64,000 bases of DNA from Candidatus Palauibacter rhopaloidicola (GCA_026914155.1 JAPPGH010000039.1:124001-188000); one strand, 5' to 3'; numbered from the stretch's first letter, positions 42,276 through 51,695 are shown. Notes: generated by a model from the letters alone, not told the origin. Numbers and translations are program-made.

Positions 42276-44232
42276 AGCGGTCACTCAGATCCTCGGTGCC
42301 CGGAGTCTCATCACCCGCCGCCTCATCCTGTGGGGTCTCGTGTTCGCGGCGGGCGCCGCGTCCGCCGCGCGGCTCTCCGCCCAGACGGCGGACGCCGCCG
42401 GGTCGGCGCCGTTCGAAGTATGGGAGGCTTCGATCCCCGAGCTTCAGGCGGCGCTCGAGTCGGGCCGGGTGAGTTCGATCGGCCTGGTGGACGCCTACTT
42501 CGCCCGGATCGCGGCGTACGACCGGGAGGGGCCGACGCTCAACGCGATCATCCGCCTCCATCCCACGGCGAGGGAACAGGCGCGGCGGCTCGACGCCGAG
42601 CGCGCAGCGGGGCGGGTGAGGGGGCCGCTGCACGGGATCCCCATCCTCCTCAAGGACAACTACGACACCTTCGACATGCCCACGGCCGGGTCGACGGTCA
42701 CACTCGCGGGGTGGACGCCGCCCGACGACGCCTTCCAGGTGCGGAAGCTGCGCGAGGCGGGGGCGATCATCCTCGCCAAGACGAACATGCACGAGCTGGC
42801 GGCGGGGATCACGAGCATCAGTTCGCTCGGCGGGCAGACGCGGAACCCGTACGATCCGGCGAGAAACCCCGGCGGTTCCTCCGGCGGAACGGGCGCCGCG
42901 GTGGCGGCGAGCTTCGGCGCCGTGGGGTGGGGGTCGGACACGTGCGGCTCGATCCGCATCCCGTCGTCGGTCCACAACCTCGTCGGGCTGCGGCCGACGA
43001 AGGGGCTGTCGAGCATCGACGGGCTCATCCCCCTCTCGCACACGCAGGATACGGGCGGGCCGCTGGCGCGTTCCGTCGTGGATCTCGCGATCGCCCTCGA
43101 CGCGACGGTCGGCGCGGACGCGGCGGATCCGGCCACGGAGGCGATGCGCGGGCGGGAGCCGGCCGGCTTCCAGGCGGCGCTCGACGCGGGGTCGCTGGCG
43201 GGGGCGCGCATCGGGGCCCTGTCGGAGTGGCTGTCGGATTCGGGCGCTGAAGCTCCGGTCACGGCGACCGTTCGCGCCGCCCTCGACGCAATGGCCGCGG
43301 CGGGGGCGGAGATCGTCGACCTGGAGATCCCCGAGCAGGATTCGCTGCTCGCGAACACGGGCGTGATCGGGCACGAATTCGCCGTGGATCTCGCCGAGTA
43401 CCTGGCCGCGCCCGGCGGCGCGCCGGTGGCGTCGCTCGGGGAGATCGTGGAACTCGGACTGCACCACGAGCAGCTCGACGGCACCTTCCGGCGGCGCAGC
43501 GAGGCGGGCCCGCGCGACGAGGCGGCCTACGCCGAGACGCTGGAGCGGCAGGCCGCGCTGCGGGAAGCGATCGTGGCGTTCATGGACGCGGAGGGGCTCG
43601 ACGCGATCGCTTACCCGACGCTGCGGCGCGATCCCGCGCCGATCGGCTCACCGCCGGTCGGAGGGACGTGCCAGTTGGCCGCGCACAGCGGGCTCCCGGC
43701 GATCAGTGCGCCCGCGGGCTTCACGCGGACCGGGATGCCGACCGGCGTCGAGCTGATCGGCCGCCCGTTCGACGATGCACGCCTGGTCTCGTTCGCGTAC
43801 GCGCTCGAACGGGCGATCGAGCCGCGCCGCGCTCCCCGCCGCACGCCCCCGCTCGTGGACGGCCGCGCGCCGGAGCCGCTCCGCTTCAGCGTCGTCGGAG
43901 ACGGCGGATGGGCCGGGCGGCCCGCCGCCCCTCGGCTCCACGGCAGCTTCAGCCTCGATCTGCCGCGCGGCACCCTGCGCTACCTCATCTCCACGTCCGG
44001 CCTCGGGCCGGCGAACGCCCACGCGATCGTGCTCCAGCGCCGGGGCAGCGGGACGCGGCCGAACGCGGTCGTGCGACGCCTCTCCGGCCCGGGCCACACG
44101 TCCGCCGAGGGCACGCTGACTCTGAGCGCCGCCGACCTGGACGACCTCCTCGCGGGGCGGATCGAACTCGCGCTCTACACGGCCGCCCGCCCGCGCGGCG
44201 CGGTCCGGCTCGTGCTCTCGCCGGAGGGCTGA
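42262..44232 (+). CDS. Exported amidase with C-terminal CHRD-like domain
   Basis: A 656-residue amidase-signature enzyme. The N-terminus has a Tat-like signal (TRRLILWGLVFAAGAASAARLSAQ). The catalytic Ser-cisSer-Lys triad is evident: Lys in GIPILLKDNYD and the serines in NPGGSSGGTGAAVAASFG, with GSIRIPSSVHNLVGLRPTKG following. After about residue 555 comes a beta-rich domain (LHGSFSLDLPRGTLRYLISTSGLGPANAHAIVLQR, GTLTLSAADLDDLLAGRIELALYTAARPRGAVRL) resembling a CHRD module. Amidase plus CHRD is an unusual combination. The substrate (amide or nitrile-derived) is unknown. The ATG at 42262 lies inside the end of the thioesterase gene. Confidence 0.88.
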   Translation: MEPDKAVTQILGARSLITRRLILWGLVFAAGAASAARLSAQTADAAGSAPFEVWEASIPELQAALESGRVSSIGLVDAYFARIAAYDREGPTLNAIIRLHPTAREQARRLDAERAAGRVRGPLHGIPILLKDNYDTFDMPTAGSTVTLAGWTPPDDAFQVRKLREAGAIILAKTNMHELAAGITSISSLGGQTRNPYDPARNPGGSSGGTGAAVAASFGAVGWGSDTCGSIRIPSSVHNLVGLRPTKGLSSIDGLIPLSHTQDTGGPLARSVVDLAIALDATVGADAADPATEAMRGREPAGFQAALDAGSLAGARIGALSEWLSDSGAEAPVTATVRAALDAMAAAGAEIVDLEIPEQDSLLANTGVIGHEFAVDLAEYLAAPGGAPVASLGEIVELGLHHEQLDGTFRRRSEAGPRDEAAYAETLERQAALREAIVAFMDAEGLDAIAYPTLRRDPAPIGSPPVGGTCQLAAHSGLPAISAPAGFTRTGMPTGVELIGRPFDDARLVSFAYALERAIEPRRAPRRTPPLVDGRAPEPLRFSVVGDGGWAGRPAAPRLHGSFSLDLPRGTLRYLISTSGLGPANAHAIVLQRRGSGTRPNAVVRRLSGPGHTSAEGTLTLSAADLDDLLAGRIELALYTAARPRGAVRLVLSPEG

Positions 44233-44320
44233 GAGACAGCTTCGCCGCGTCGCACGAGGGGTGTTCCCCAGCCGGTCGCTTGCGTACCCCATGGAACCTG
44301 CATAGACTACCGGAGTAGTT

Positions 44321-44336
44321 GACTATTACAATAGTC
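44321..44336. promoter_or_regulatory. Palindromic candidate BlaI operator
   Basis: GACTATTACAATAGTC is a 6-4-6 inverted repeat upstream of the GEH-repeat protein gene. A related TGACTAT-containing element, GATAG-N6-CTATC, lies at 45393-45408 before the BlaI gene. BlaI/CopY-type repressors bind short palindromes with TACA/TGTA-like centres, so both may be operators of the adjacent regulator. Confidence 0.45.
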
Positions 44337-44392
44337 GGTAATCGGGCGGACGAATCCCGCACGAACCGGAACACGCGGAAAGGAACGTGGAG

Positions 44393-45307
44393 ATGAAGAT
44401 CGCGATCGTATTGCTGATGCTGCTCGGCGTCGCGGGGGTAGGCGTGCCCGCGCTTGTGGGCGGCGGGGGCGAGTCGCCCCCGGAGCAAGAGGTGCAGGAG
44501 GCTGGGAGCAGCGCGGACGCGGATGCGCTCTATGGCATGGTGAAGCAGGCGCGCGCCGAGCTCCGCGAGACGCGCGTGCTCGCGGGGCTGAGCGCCTATC
44601 CGCCCGGCCCGCAGGCCGGTCGGCCGGCAAGCCGGGAAGGCGGCGAAGGCCGCGGCGAGCACGGTGGCCGGGAAGGCCGCGGCGAGCACGCGGGCGGGGA
44701 AGGTCGCGGCGAGCACGCGGGCGGGGAAGGTCGCGGCGAGCACGGCGGTCGCGAGGGCGGCGAAGGGGGCGAGGAAGGTGGCGCCTACCTCGCGAAGATG
44801 ACGAGGCAGGACGAGGTGTTCTCGAACGGCGCCCGCCTCGTCCTTCAGTTCAACCCCAACACGCAGGCCTTCGCGGGTTCGGTCACGAACACGACAACCA
44901 CCACCCTGTCGCAGGTCCGCGTCGAGATCCACCTGGACAACGGCACGGAACTCGGTCCGACGAAGCGCATCGACGTGAGGCCGGGCCAGGCGGTTCCGGT
45001 CGAACTCGGGACGTTCGGCGAAGAGTTCAGTGCTTGGATCAGTCATCCCGAAGCCGGCGTCGAGCAGGGCCACGGCGCAGGAGGTGAGGAGGGCGGGGAA
45101 GGCCACGGGGGCGGCGGTGAGCATGGCGGCCGCGAGGGCGGTCGCGAAGGCAGCGGCGAGCACGGCGGCCGCGGAGGGGGCGGCGAAGCCCGCGGCGATG
45201 GAGTCCGGCCGCAGGACGCGGCCTACCGCCCGCTGTACAATCAGCTCCGGATCCTTCGCGGCGAGATCCACGCGTTCGAGATCGAGCTGAAGGCGAGGTC
45301 GCGGTAG
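44393..45307 (+). CDS. Exported protein with Gly/Glu/His repeats
   Basis: A 304-residue protein with an N-terminal hydrophobic signal (IAIVLLMLLGVAGVGVPALVGGG). Four exact-length nine-residue repeats follow (EGRGEHGGR, EGRGEHAGG twice, EGRGEHGGR) encoded by four 27-bp DNA repeats at 44645-44752. A compact beta-domain then spans about residues 145-220 (RLVLQFNPNTQAFAGSVTNTTTTTLSQVRVEIHLDNGTELGPTKRI region, FxLYD-like), and a second Gly/His/Glu-rich stretch precedes a C-terminal helix. The His/Glu-rich repeats suggest metal binding, which is inferred. The ATG at 44393 is preferred (GGAAAGGA eight bases upstream) over a GTG two codons earlier. It may be controlled by the BlaI pair downstream. 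Confidence 0.78.
   Translation: MKIAIVLLMLLGVAGVGVPALVGGGGESPPEQEVQEAGSSADADALYGMVKQARAELRETRVLAGLSAYPPGPQAGRPASREGGEGRGEHGGREGRGEHAGGEGRGEHAGGEGRGEHGGREGGEGGEEGGAYLAKMTRQDEVFSNGARLVLQFNPNTQAFAGSVTNTTTTTLSQVRVEIHLDNGTELGPTKRIDVRPGQAVPVELGTFGEEFSAWISHPEAGVEQGHGAGGEEGGEGHGGGGEHGGREGGREGSGEHGGRGGGGEARGDGVRPQDAAYRPLYNQLRILRGEIHAFEIELKARSR
44645..44752. repeat. Four 27-bp tandem repeats inside a gene
   Basis: Four consecutive 27-bp units, each beginning GAAGGYCGCGGCGAGCACG, differ at only a few positions and keep the reading frame, giving EGRGEH(A/G)G(G/R) each time. This is a coding minisatellite that could vary in copy number. Confidence 0.9.
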
Positions 45308-45430
45308 GCCTCGCGTCCGACGAGTGACCCGCCTCGCGGTTGGCGCGTCAATACAGCGTCCGTATGGAGAACCCTTGTCGGGATCCGGGCCGGATAGATA
45401 TGACTATCCTGATAACCGCAGGTCCCGTAC

Positions 45431-45470
45431 GCGGGAGGGCCAGCCATGAGGCGGGAGGGCCAGCCATGAA
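45431..45470 (+). promoter_or_regulatory. Tandem duplication of the BlaI ribosome-binding site and start codon
   Basis: Two adjacent 20-bp units, GCGGGAGGGCCAGCCATGAG and the same ending in A, duplicate the GGAGGG site plus ATG. The first ATG at 45446 opens an eight-codon frame (MRREGQP, stop) whose TGA at 45467-45469 overlaps the true ATG at 45466. It therefore forms a coupled micro-ORF. Confidence 0.75.
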
Positions 45471-45852
45471 ACGGAAACGTCGACTCGGAGATCTGCAGCT
45501 CGCGATCATGCGCGTGCTGTGGGAGCGCGGTGAAGCCCCGGCGATCGAGGTCCACAGGGCCCTCTTCGAGGCGCGCGGCCTTGCCGTCACGACGATCAAG
45601 ACGATGCTGCGCAAGCTCGAAGAGTACGGGTGTGTGAGCCACCGGTTGAACGGCCGGCAGTTCATCTACCGCCCCGAGATCGCCGAGACGGATGTTCGCG
45701 ACGGGATGGTCGGTGACCTCGTGCAGCGCCTGTTCTCCGGCGACAGCACGGCGCTGGTCAACCACCTGATCGAGTCCGGCGAGGTCGACGTCGAGGATCT
45801 CGATGACCTCAGGGCTCTCGTCGCCGCGAAGCGGAAGGGGGGAGCGGGTTGA
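45466..45852 (+). CDS. BlaI/MecI/CopY-family transcriptional repressor
   Basis: A 128-residue winged-helix repressor: RRLGDLQLAIMRVLWERGEAPAIEVHRAL, then GLAVTTIKTMLRKLEEYGCVSHRLNGRQFIYRPEI, the DNA-binding domain, and a C-terminal dimerisation helix pair (LVQRLFSGDSTALVNHLIESGEV). In this family cleavage by the partner M56 peptidase relieves repression. Typical ligands are beta-lactams or copper; nothing here fixes the signal. The ATG at 45466 is chosen because the conserved N-terminus begins there; it lies in a duplicated ribosome-site unit. The M56 gene starts within its stop codon. Confidence 0.94.
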   Translation: MKRKRRLGDLQLAIMRVLWERGEAPAIEVHRALFEARGLAVTTIKTMLRKLEEYGCVSHRLNGRQFIYRPEIAETDVRDGMVGDLVQRLFSGDSTALVNHLIESGEVDVEDLDDLRALVAAKRKGGAG

Positions 45853-47090
45853 ACGAGATGATGGCGTGGCTGCTCGCGTTCCTCGTCCATAGCACGCTGT
45901 GGTGCGGCGGCGCCTGGCTCGGTCTGCGCCTCTTCCCCCGGACGCATCCGCGTCTGAAGGAAACGATCTGGTGCACGGCGCTCGCCGCGAGCCTCATCAC
46001 GCCGACGACCCGGGCGTTCGTCTCACCGGAGGCGGCGATCTGGCGACTTCCGGCGCCGGCCTTTGTCACCGGCGCAGAGCCACCCGACGCCGGGAGCGAA
46101 CGGGGGGAGCACGACAGCGGCGCTATCGCCGCGCCCATCCCCTTGGCGCCGATCCCCCTACTCCCGGGCGCTGAGATCCGCGGCTCGAGTGAAGCGGCTC
46201 ACGGCGATGCCGAAGCGGCCCACAGCGATGCCGCGGTCAGCCCGGGTTGGTACGGTCCCGCCGGCACCGCGTGGATTGCGCTGGCCGCCGGCCTGCTCGC
46301 CCTGTACTTCCTGCGGCTGGCGATGCTCAGGCGCCGCCTCCTTCATCGCGAGCCGGTGGCGGATCCGCGGGTCTCCCGCGCGCTGGCCGCGCTCAGCCGC
46401 AGAGCGAAACTGGGCTCGCCGCCGCGCCTGACGGAGTGCCACACGCTCGGTTCGCCGTTGGCACTCGGCGTGGGGCCCCGTCGTGAGATCTGTGTGCCGG
46501 TTCGCGCGTTCCACGAACTGGACGACGGCGAGCTCACCGCGCTATTGGGGCACGAGGTCGCGCACCATCGGCGCCACGACACGATCCGGCTCGGGATCCT
46601 GAACGTCGTGCAGGCGGTTTTCTTCTTCCAGCCTCTCATTCGGCTTGCGGTGCGGGAGGTACGCCTCGCCGCCGAGGAGCAGTGCGACGACTGGGCGGCA
46701 AGCCAGCTCGAAGACCGTTTCGCCATGGCGAGTTGCCTGACCGAAGTGGCAGGGTGGGTCGCCCGGCGCGACCGGAGCATCCCCGTCCCCTGCATCGGCC
46801 GGCGTCGCTCGCAACTGGAACGGCGCGTCCGGCGCCTGCTGAACGAACGCGGTGCCCCGCAGCCGCCGGCCGGCGGCTGGCGCATGAGCGTCGTCGGCCT
46901 CCTTGCGCTTGCCCCCCTGTTCGCTCCCGCCGTGGCTCCCGCCGGAGACCTTCCCCACGAAGACGGGCGCGCTTCCGAACACGTGCAATCGCTGGAGCAC
47001 GAGAGCGTGCAGGGCCATGAAGGCGAACGCTACGTGCCGAAACACCTGCCGGTGCCGCTCCGATACCGCGAACACCGAGAGGATCGCTAG
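45849..47090 (+). CDS. M56-family (BlaR1/MecR1-like) membrane metallopeptidase
   Basis: A 413-residue sensor-type peptidase: two N-terminal helices (AWLLAFLVHSTLWCGGAWLGLRLF, TIWCTALAASLITP), another helix (TAWIALAAGLLALYFLRLAML), then the zinc-site motif ELTALLGHEVAHHRRHD with HEVAH and the downstream VRLAAEEQCDDWAA supplying the Glu ligand. A C-terminal helix (MSVVGLLALAPLFAPAVAP) and a His/Glu-rich tail (EHVQSLEHESVQGHEGE) follow. It lacks a penicillin-binding domain, so its signal is unlikely to be a beta-lactam acylation. The TTG at 45849 overlapping the repressor stop (TTGA) or the ATG at 45858 may be the start. Confidence 0.92.
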   Translation: MNEMMAWLLAFLVHSTLWCGGAWLGLRLFPRTHPRLKETIWCTALAASLITPTTRAFVSPEAAIWRLPAPAFVTGAEPPDAGSERGEHDSGAIAAPIPLAPIPLLPGAEIRGSSEAAHGDAEAAHSDAAVSPGWYGPAGTAWIALAAGLLALYFLRLAMLRRRLLHREPVADPRVSRALAALSRRAKLGSPPRLTECHTLGSPLALGVGPRREICVPVRAFHELDDGELTALLGHEVAHHRRHDTIRLGILNVVQAVFFFQPLIRLAVREVRLAAEEQCDDWAASQLEDRFAMASCLTEVAGWVARRDRSIPVPCIGRRRSQLERRVRRLLNERGAPQPPAGGWRMSVVGLLALAPLFAPAVAPAGDLPHEDGRASEHVQSLEHESVQGHEGERYVPKHLPVPLRYREHREDR

Positions 47091-47097
47091 AGATCGG

Positions 47098-48321
47098 CTA
47101 CGAGATGGATCCGCTGCCGTAGGCGCCCAGGAGCAGAACTTCTTCCCGGAAGCGTTCCGGGCGGTAGGGGGCGAGGTCGACGTCGGGCTTCTCGCCCAGC
47201 AGGGACTGCGCCACGCAGCGCCCCACCGCCGGGGCCAGCTTGAACCCGTGCCCCGAGAAGCCGTAGGCGAGGTACAGGCCGGGCAGGCCGGGCGCGGGAC
47301 CCAGCACCGGATTCCAGTCCGGCGTGATGTCGTAGGGTCCCACCCACGAGTCCGTGAGGCGCGCCCCCTCGAAGGCCGGCATGCGGGCTCCGATCTGTGC
47401 CCGCTGCAGGGAGACGAGGTCGCGCGGAGCCGCGGCGGTCATGCGGTCGGGATCCTCCAGCGGGTCTCCGAAGTCTCCGGTCCCCACGAGCACGACGCCG
47501 CCATCGGCGGGTCGAAAGTACATCTTGTTGTCGACAGCAAGATCTTTGACAATGGGAAGTTCAGGACCATAGGACGATGCGGCGCCGAACGTCAGTACGA
47601 CGTGCCGCGACACCTGCAGGCGGAGGGCTTCGACGGCATCCTCCGATAGGCCGGAGGCCGCGTAAAGACCGGGGCTCCAGGGGCCCAGCGCACTCACGAC
47701 GCACCCGGCCTCTACCGTCCCGCCGGGCGTCATCACGCCGGTTACGCGACTCGGGGAGGGATCACCGTCCGGCGCGAAGCGCAGCCGCTCCACGGGCGTG
47801 TGCTCGAACACCGCGACCCCGCGCCGCCGCGCGGCCGTGACGTACCCCAGGGTTGTGGCGACCGGATCCGCGTAGCCGGACGCGGGTTCCCAGCCGATCG
47901 CCGCCACGTCCTCCACTTCGAGCCAGGGGTGCAGCTCGCGCGCCTCCGCCCGGCCGATGGGCGACGTGTCCGCGCCCAGTTCCCGCTGCCCGGCGAGATT
48001 GTCGGCCAGCCGGTCGGCGAACGTCCCGGGCCCGGCCAGGATGAGATAGCCCGAGTTCACGAAGCCGCACGCCACGTCGTCTTCGCCGAGCGCCTCGCGG
48101 AAATTGCGGAACACGTCGAGACTCCGGAGCGTGAGCGCCGTGTTGCTCGCCACCGAGTAGTGGCTGCGGATGATCGCGCACGACCGGCGGGTGCCCCCGC
48201 TGCAGATCTCTCCCCGGTCGAAGAGGGCGACCGAGGCGTCCGACAGCTCCGCCAGGTGGAAGGCGACGGAGGCGCCGATGACGCCCCCGCCCGCGATCGC
48301 GAAGTCGTAGCCGCTCCGCAC
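47098..48321 (-). CDS. FAD-dependent oxidoreductase, DAO/sarcosine-oxidase-like
   Basis: A 407-residue flavoprotein of the D-amino-acid-oxidase fold. The dinucleotide-binding motif DFAIAGGGVIGASVAFHLAELSDASVALFDR opens the protein, followed by GGTRRSCAIIRSHYS. A second family motif near the C-terminus is GPAPGLPGLYLAYGFSGHGFKLAPAVGR with the GHGF signature. Members oxidise secondary amines such as glycine, sarcosine or dimethylglycine. The start is a GTG at 48321, 15 bases after the amidohydrolase stop on the same strand with GAAGG upstream. The two may be cotranscribed. Confidence 0.92.
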   Translation of the reverse strand: MRSGYDFAIAGGGVIGASVAFHLAELSDASVALFDRGEICSGGTRRSCAIIRSHYSVASNTALTLRSLDVFRNFREALGEDDVACGFVNSGYLILAGPGTFADRLADNLAGQRELGADTSPIGRAEARELHPWLEVEDVAAIGWEPASGYADPVATTLGYVTAARRRGVAVFEHTPVERLRFAPDGDPSPSRVTGVMTPGGTVEAGCVVSALGPWSPGLYAASGLSEDAVEALRLQVSRHVVLTFGAASSYGPELPIVKDLAVDNKMYFRPADGGVVLVGTGDFGDPLEDPDRMTAAAPRDLVSLQRAQIGARMPAFEGARLTDSWVGPYDITPDWNPVLGPAPGLPGLYLAYGFSGHGFKLAPAVGRCVAQSLLGEKPDVDLAPYRPERFREEVLLLGAYGSGSIS

Positions 48322-48336
48322 CGAGCCGCCTTCGTC

Positions 48337-51300
48337 TCAGCGGGCCGTCACGCCGGGGAGCCCCTCCGGTTCGTCATCCCACCACCAGAGAGGGTCCAGC
48401 GGCCGCTGCCGCGGGTGGATCTCGTCCAGCGTATCCGCGTCATACAGGCGCCCGTTGAACATCACCTGCTCGATCGCGTTCGTGTTGCGCAGGTCGTCCA
48501 GCGGGTTTGCCGTCAGGATCACGAGGTCGGCGAGCTTGCCCGCCTCGATCGAGCCGAGATCCCGGTCGAGGCCGATCGCTTCGGCGCCGAAGATCGTGGC
48601 CGTGCGCAGCGCGTCGTGTTCATCCATGTCGTCGGCGGCCATCGCCCACAGCTCCCAGTGGTAGCCGAGTCCCTGCAGCTGGCCGTGGCTCCCCACGCCC
48701 GCCTTGCCTCCCGCGTCGACGAGGTTCCGGACGAACTCCCCGTGCTGCACGAACACGTGCTGATCCTCGTGGAACCACTGCGCCCGGCGCAGCGTGCGCG
48801 AGTCCACCTCATCGTGCGGGACGAAGCGGCGCAGCTTCGGATCGTCGTGCGGGTTCTCGCGGGAATAGAAGTAGTTCTCCGCCCACGGGCCTCCGTACGA
48901 CACCAGCAGCGTCGGCGTGTAGACCCGACCCGTCTCCGCAAAGAGCCGCACGTAGTCCTCGTACACCGGGAAGACGGGGATCGAGTGCTCGAGCCCCGGA
49001 TATCCGTCGATCGTCTCGGTGAGGTTCTGCCGGAGGTTCAGCGACCCCTCGGTCGTCGGCATGAGCCCGAGTTCCCGGGCCGCCATGATGATGTGCTGCC
49101 GCCCCTTCCGCGCCGCGGCCACGTACATCTTGATCGTCTTCGTATCGAAGTAGTCGGCGTAACGGGAGAGGACATCCCTCGCCTCTTCCTCCGTGTCGAT
49201 CCCGTCCTGCCAGAAGACGCCGGGTCCCGTCGAGTAGACCCGCGGCCCGAGCACGCTCCCGGTGCGGACCATGTCCGCGTAGGAGAGGACTTCCGTGTTC
49301 CCGGTCTGCGGGTCCCGGGTCGTCGTCACGCCGTAGGCGAGGTTGGCGAGGTACGGCCACACGTCCGTCCGGTGGAGCTGGTCGCGCGCCCGCAGGTGCG
49401 CGTGCGTGTCGACGAACCCCGGGACGACCGTCCGGCCGCTGAGTCGAAGACGACGGCACCTTCCGGCACGGCGACCGAACCGCTCGCGCCCACCGCCTCG
49501 ATCCGGTTGTTCCGGACCACGATGTCCGCGTTCTCGATGACCTCGTCACCGTTCATCGTGATCGCGCGGCCGCCACGGAGCAGTGCGACCCCCGCGGGGA
49601 TGTCGCGCGGCGCGTCGATGAGGATGCGGTGTTCCTCCGCGCGGTAGCCTTCGTCCTCCTCTTGTTCTTCGGTTTCCTCTTCCTCCCCGGCTTCGACTCC
49701 GGCCTCCGCCTCGGCCTCTTCGGCGGCTTCGGCCGCCTCCACGCTGTCCTCGTACGCCCGCGCGGCGTCGAGGTCGTAGGAGAAGTGGGCGTTGCCGAGC
49801 GAGAAGTGGACCGTGCGCCCGTCGCCGCTCCAGGCGGGGAACTCGCCGCCGATATCGGTGACCCGCCGCGCGGGGAAGGAGGCGTTGTCCGGGTTGGAGA
49901 CGTTGATCGTCGGCGTCACGCCGGCGCGCGGCACCGTCACGGTGTAGATCTCGCGCTGGATCTCCGCGAGCGCCTGGTCGCCGCGCGGCGCCATCTCGAT
50001 GGTCGAGGGAGAGAGGCCCTGCGTCGAACCCTGAGGCGTGGGTCCGCGCACCTTCACATGCTCCTTCTCGTCCGTTCCATCCCATCGAATCGAGACCAGG
50101 GCGTCGGGGAAACGGAAGAGATGGATGCGGTCGTTCTCCTCCACGAAATGGGGATTCGCCCGCCCGTCGGTGGGCGCGATGAGCGTGGCCGGCCCGCCGT
50201 CGGAGCCGTCGGGGTCGGCGGACACCCACACGATCTCCGTCCCCGGTGCGCCTCCCTCACCTTGCGTCTCGTAGGCCCGCACGAAGCCCCTCACGGCGAC
50301 GATCCGGTCCCCCGGTCCCCACGCGGGGGCGAAGTACGTCGCCGCGTCGCGCGTGAGCCGCACCGGGTCCCCGCCGTCGCTCCGCACCTTGTACAGGTGC
50401 CCCTCGTTCCCGTCCCACGTCGAATACGCGATCCACTCGCTGTCCGGCGACCAGGTCGCGAAATGCTCCGACATGTCCGCGTCCGTGAGACGTTCGGGGT
50501 TCGAGCCGTCGGCGCCCGAGACCCAGAGACGGTCCAGCGCCGTGAAGGCCAGCCGGTCGCCTGAAGGGGAGGGCGCCGCATCGCGGATCTGGCGCACGGT
50601 GAAGGTCGGCGTGTCCTCGATCGGGTAGTCGAAGTCGACGCGCGGGCCGAGCGCGAGGTCGAACTGCACCCGGAAGGGGATCTCCTCGGCGGCGCCACCC
50701 TCGACCGGGAGCTTCCAGATCTTGCCGCCGTAGGAGGCGACGAGGTGCCGCGAATCCGGCGTGAACGACATGCCGGGGAGCACGTCCAGCGTAGCGCGCG
50801 ACTCCTGGTCGTCGTGCTGGACGGGATAGGCGAGCCAGCGCTCGTCGCCGCTCCCGAGGTCCCGGATCACGAGCCCGGTGTGGGCCTCGTGACGCGTCCC
50901 GAACACGAGCCAGCGGCCGTCGGGCGAGAGCACGGGCCGGATCGCGGAGCCGTATCGCGAGGAGCGGGTGTATCGTTCGCCCGACTCGCGGTCGTACGCC
51001 TCGAGCTGGTACTGCGGGAACTGCGCGTTATAGGTCCAGTCTCCGGTCCGCCGCGCATACCAGATGTAGCGGCCGTCGTGGGAGACCGCGGCGCCGAGCA
51101 TCTTCAGGTTGTCCGGTTCCGAGACGAGTTCGATCCCGCTCCCGCCCTCCACGTGGAACATCTTGAGCTTCGGCAGCCCGCCCCCGCGGAAGCCGCCAAT
51201 GGACGCCACGATGTAGTCCCCGTCCGGCAGCCACTCGGGAGACTCGGCGCGATTGGCCGCACCCTGGGAGATCTGGGTGGTGTCGGAGCCATCGACGGAG

Positions 51301-51695
51301 CGGATCCAGATGTTCTGCCCGCCGTCGTAGTCGGAGGTGTAGACGATCCGCGCGCCATCGGGAGAGAAACGGGGCTGGGCGTCGAAGGCCATCCCCGACG
51401 TGAGCTGCGTCGCATCCCCGCCGCCCATCGGGATGGTGAAGAGGTTCCCGAGGTAGTCGAAGACGATCGTCTCGCCGTCCGGACTCACATCGAGAGAAAT
51501 CCAGCTCCCCTCCCTCATGTCCATGGCGACGGTGCGATCGACCGGCAACGGCAGATCCTCGTTATGCGGCCCGTCGGCTCCGTTCGAGGCCTCCTGCGAG
51601 ACGGCCCCGCCCGCCGTGGCGAGCATGATCGCGAGACAGAGGGGCAGGGAGTAGACCCCGCGCGCGGTGTGTAGCAGGATAGGACGCTCGTTCAT
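48337..51695 (-). pseudogene. TolB-like propeller plus amidohydrolase, disrupted by a one-base frameshift
   Basis: The gene should encode an exported protein of about 1119 residues. It starts at 51695 (GAGGAGG upstream) with a signal peptide, then TolB/WD40-like blades (WISLDVSPDGETIVFDYLGNLFTIPMGGGDATQLTS, FSPDGARIVYTSDYDGGQNIWI), an acidic linker and an amidohydrolase domain beginning ALLRGGRAITMNGDEVIENADIVVRNNRIEAVG. At about 49441 the frame breaks after VVFDS. The +1 frame carries SGRTVVPGFVDTHAHLRA with the metal-binding HAH motif and continues to the end at 48337 (GVGSHGQLQG, ATIFGAEAIGLDRDLGSIEAGKLADLVIL). One missing base explains it; sequencing error or recent mutation are equally possible. 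Confidence 0.88.

Noticed and set aside
44645..44752. CRISPR-like array
   Set aside because: The four 27-bp units are directly contiguous with no spacers, are in frame and encode a peptide repeat.
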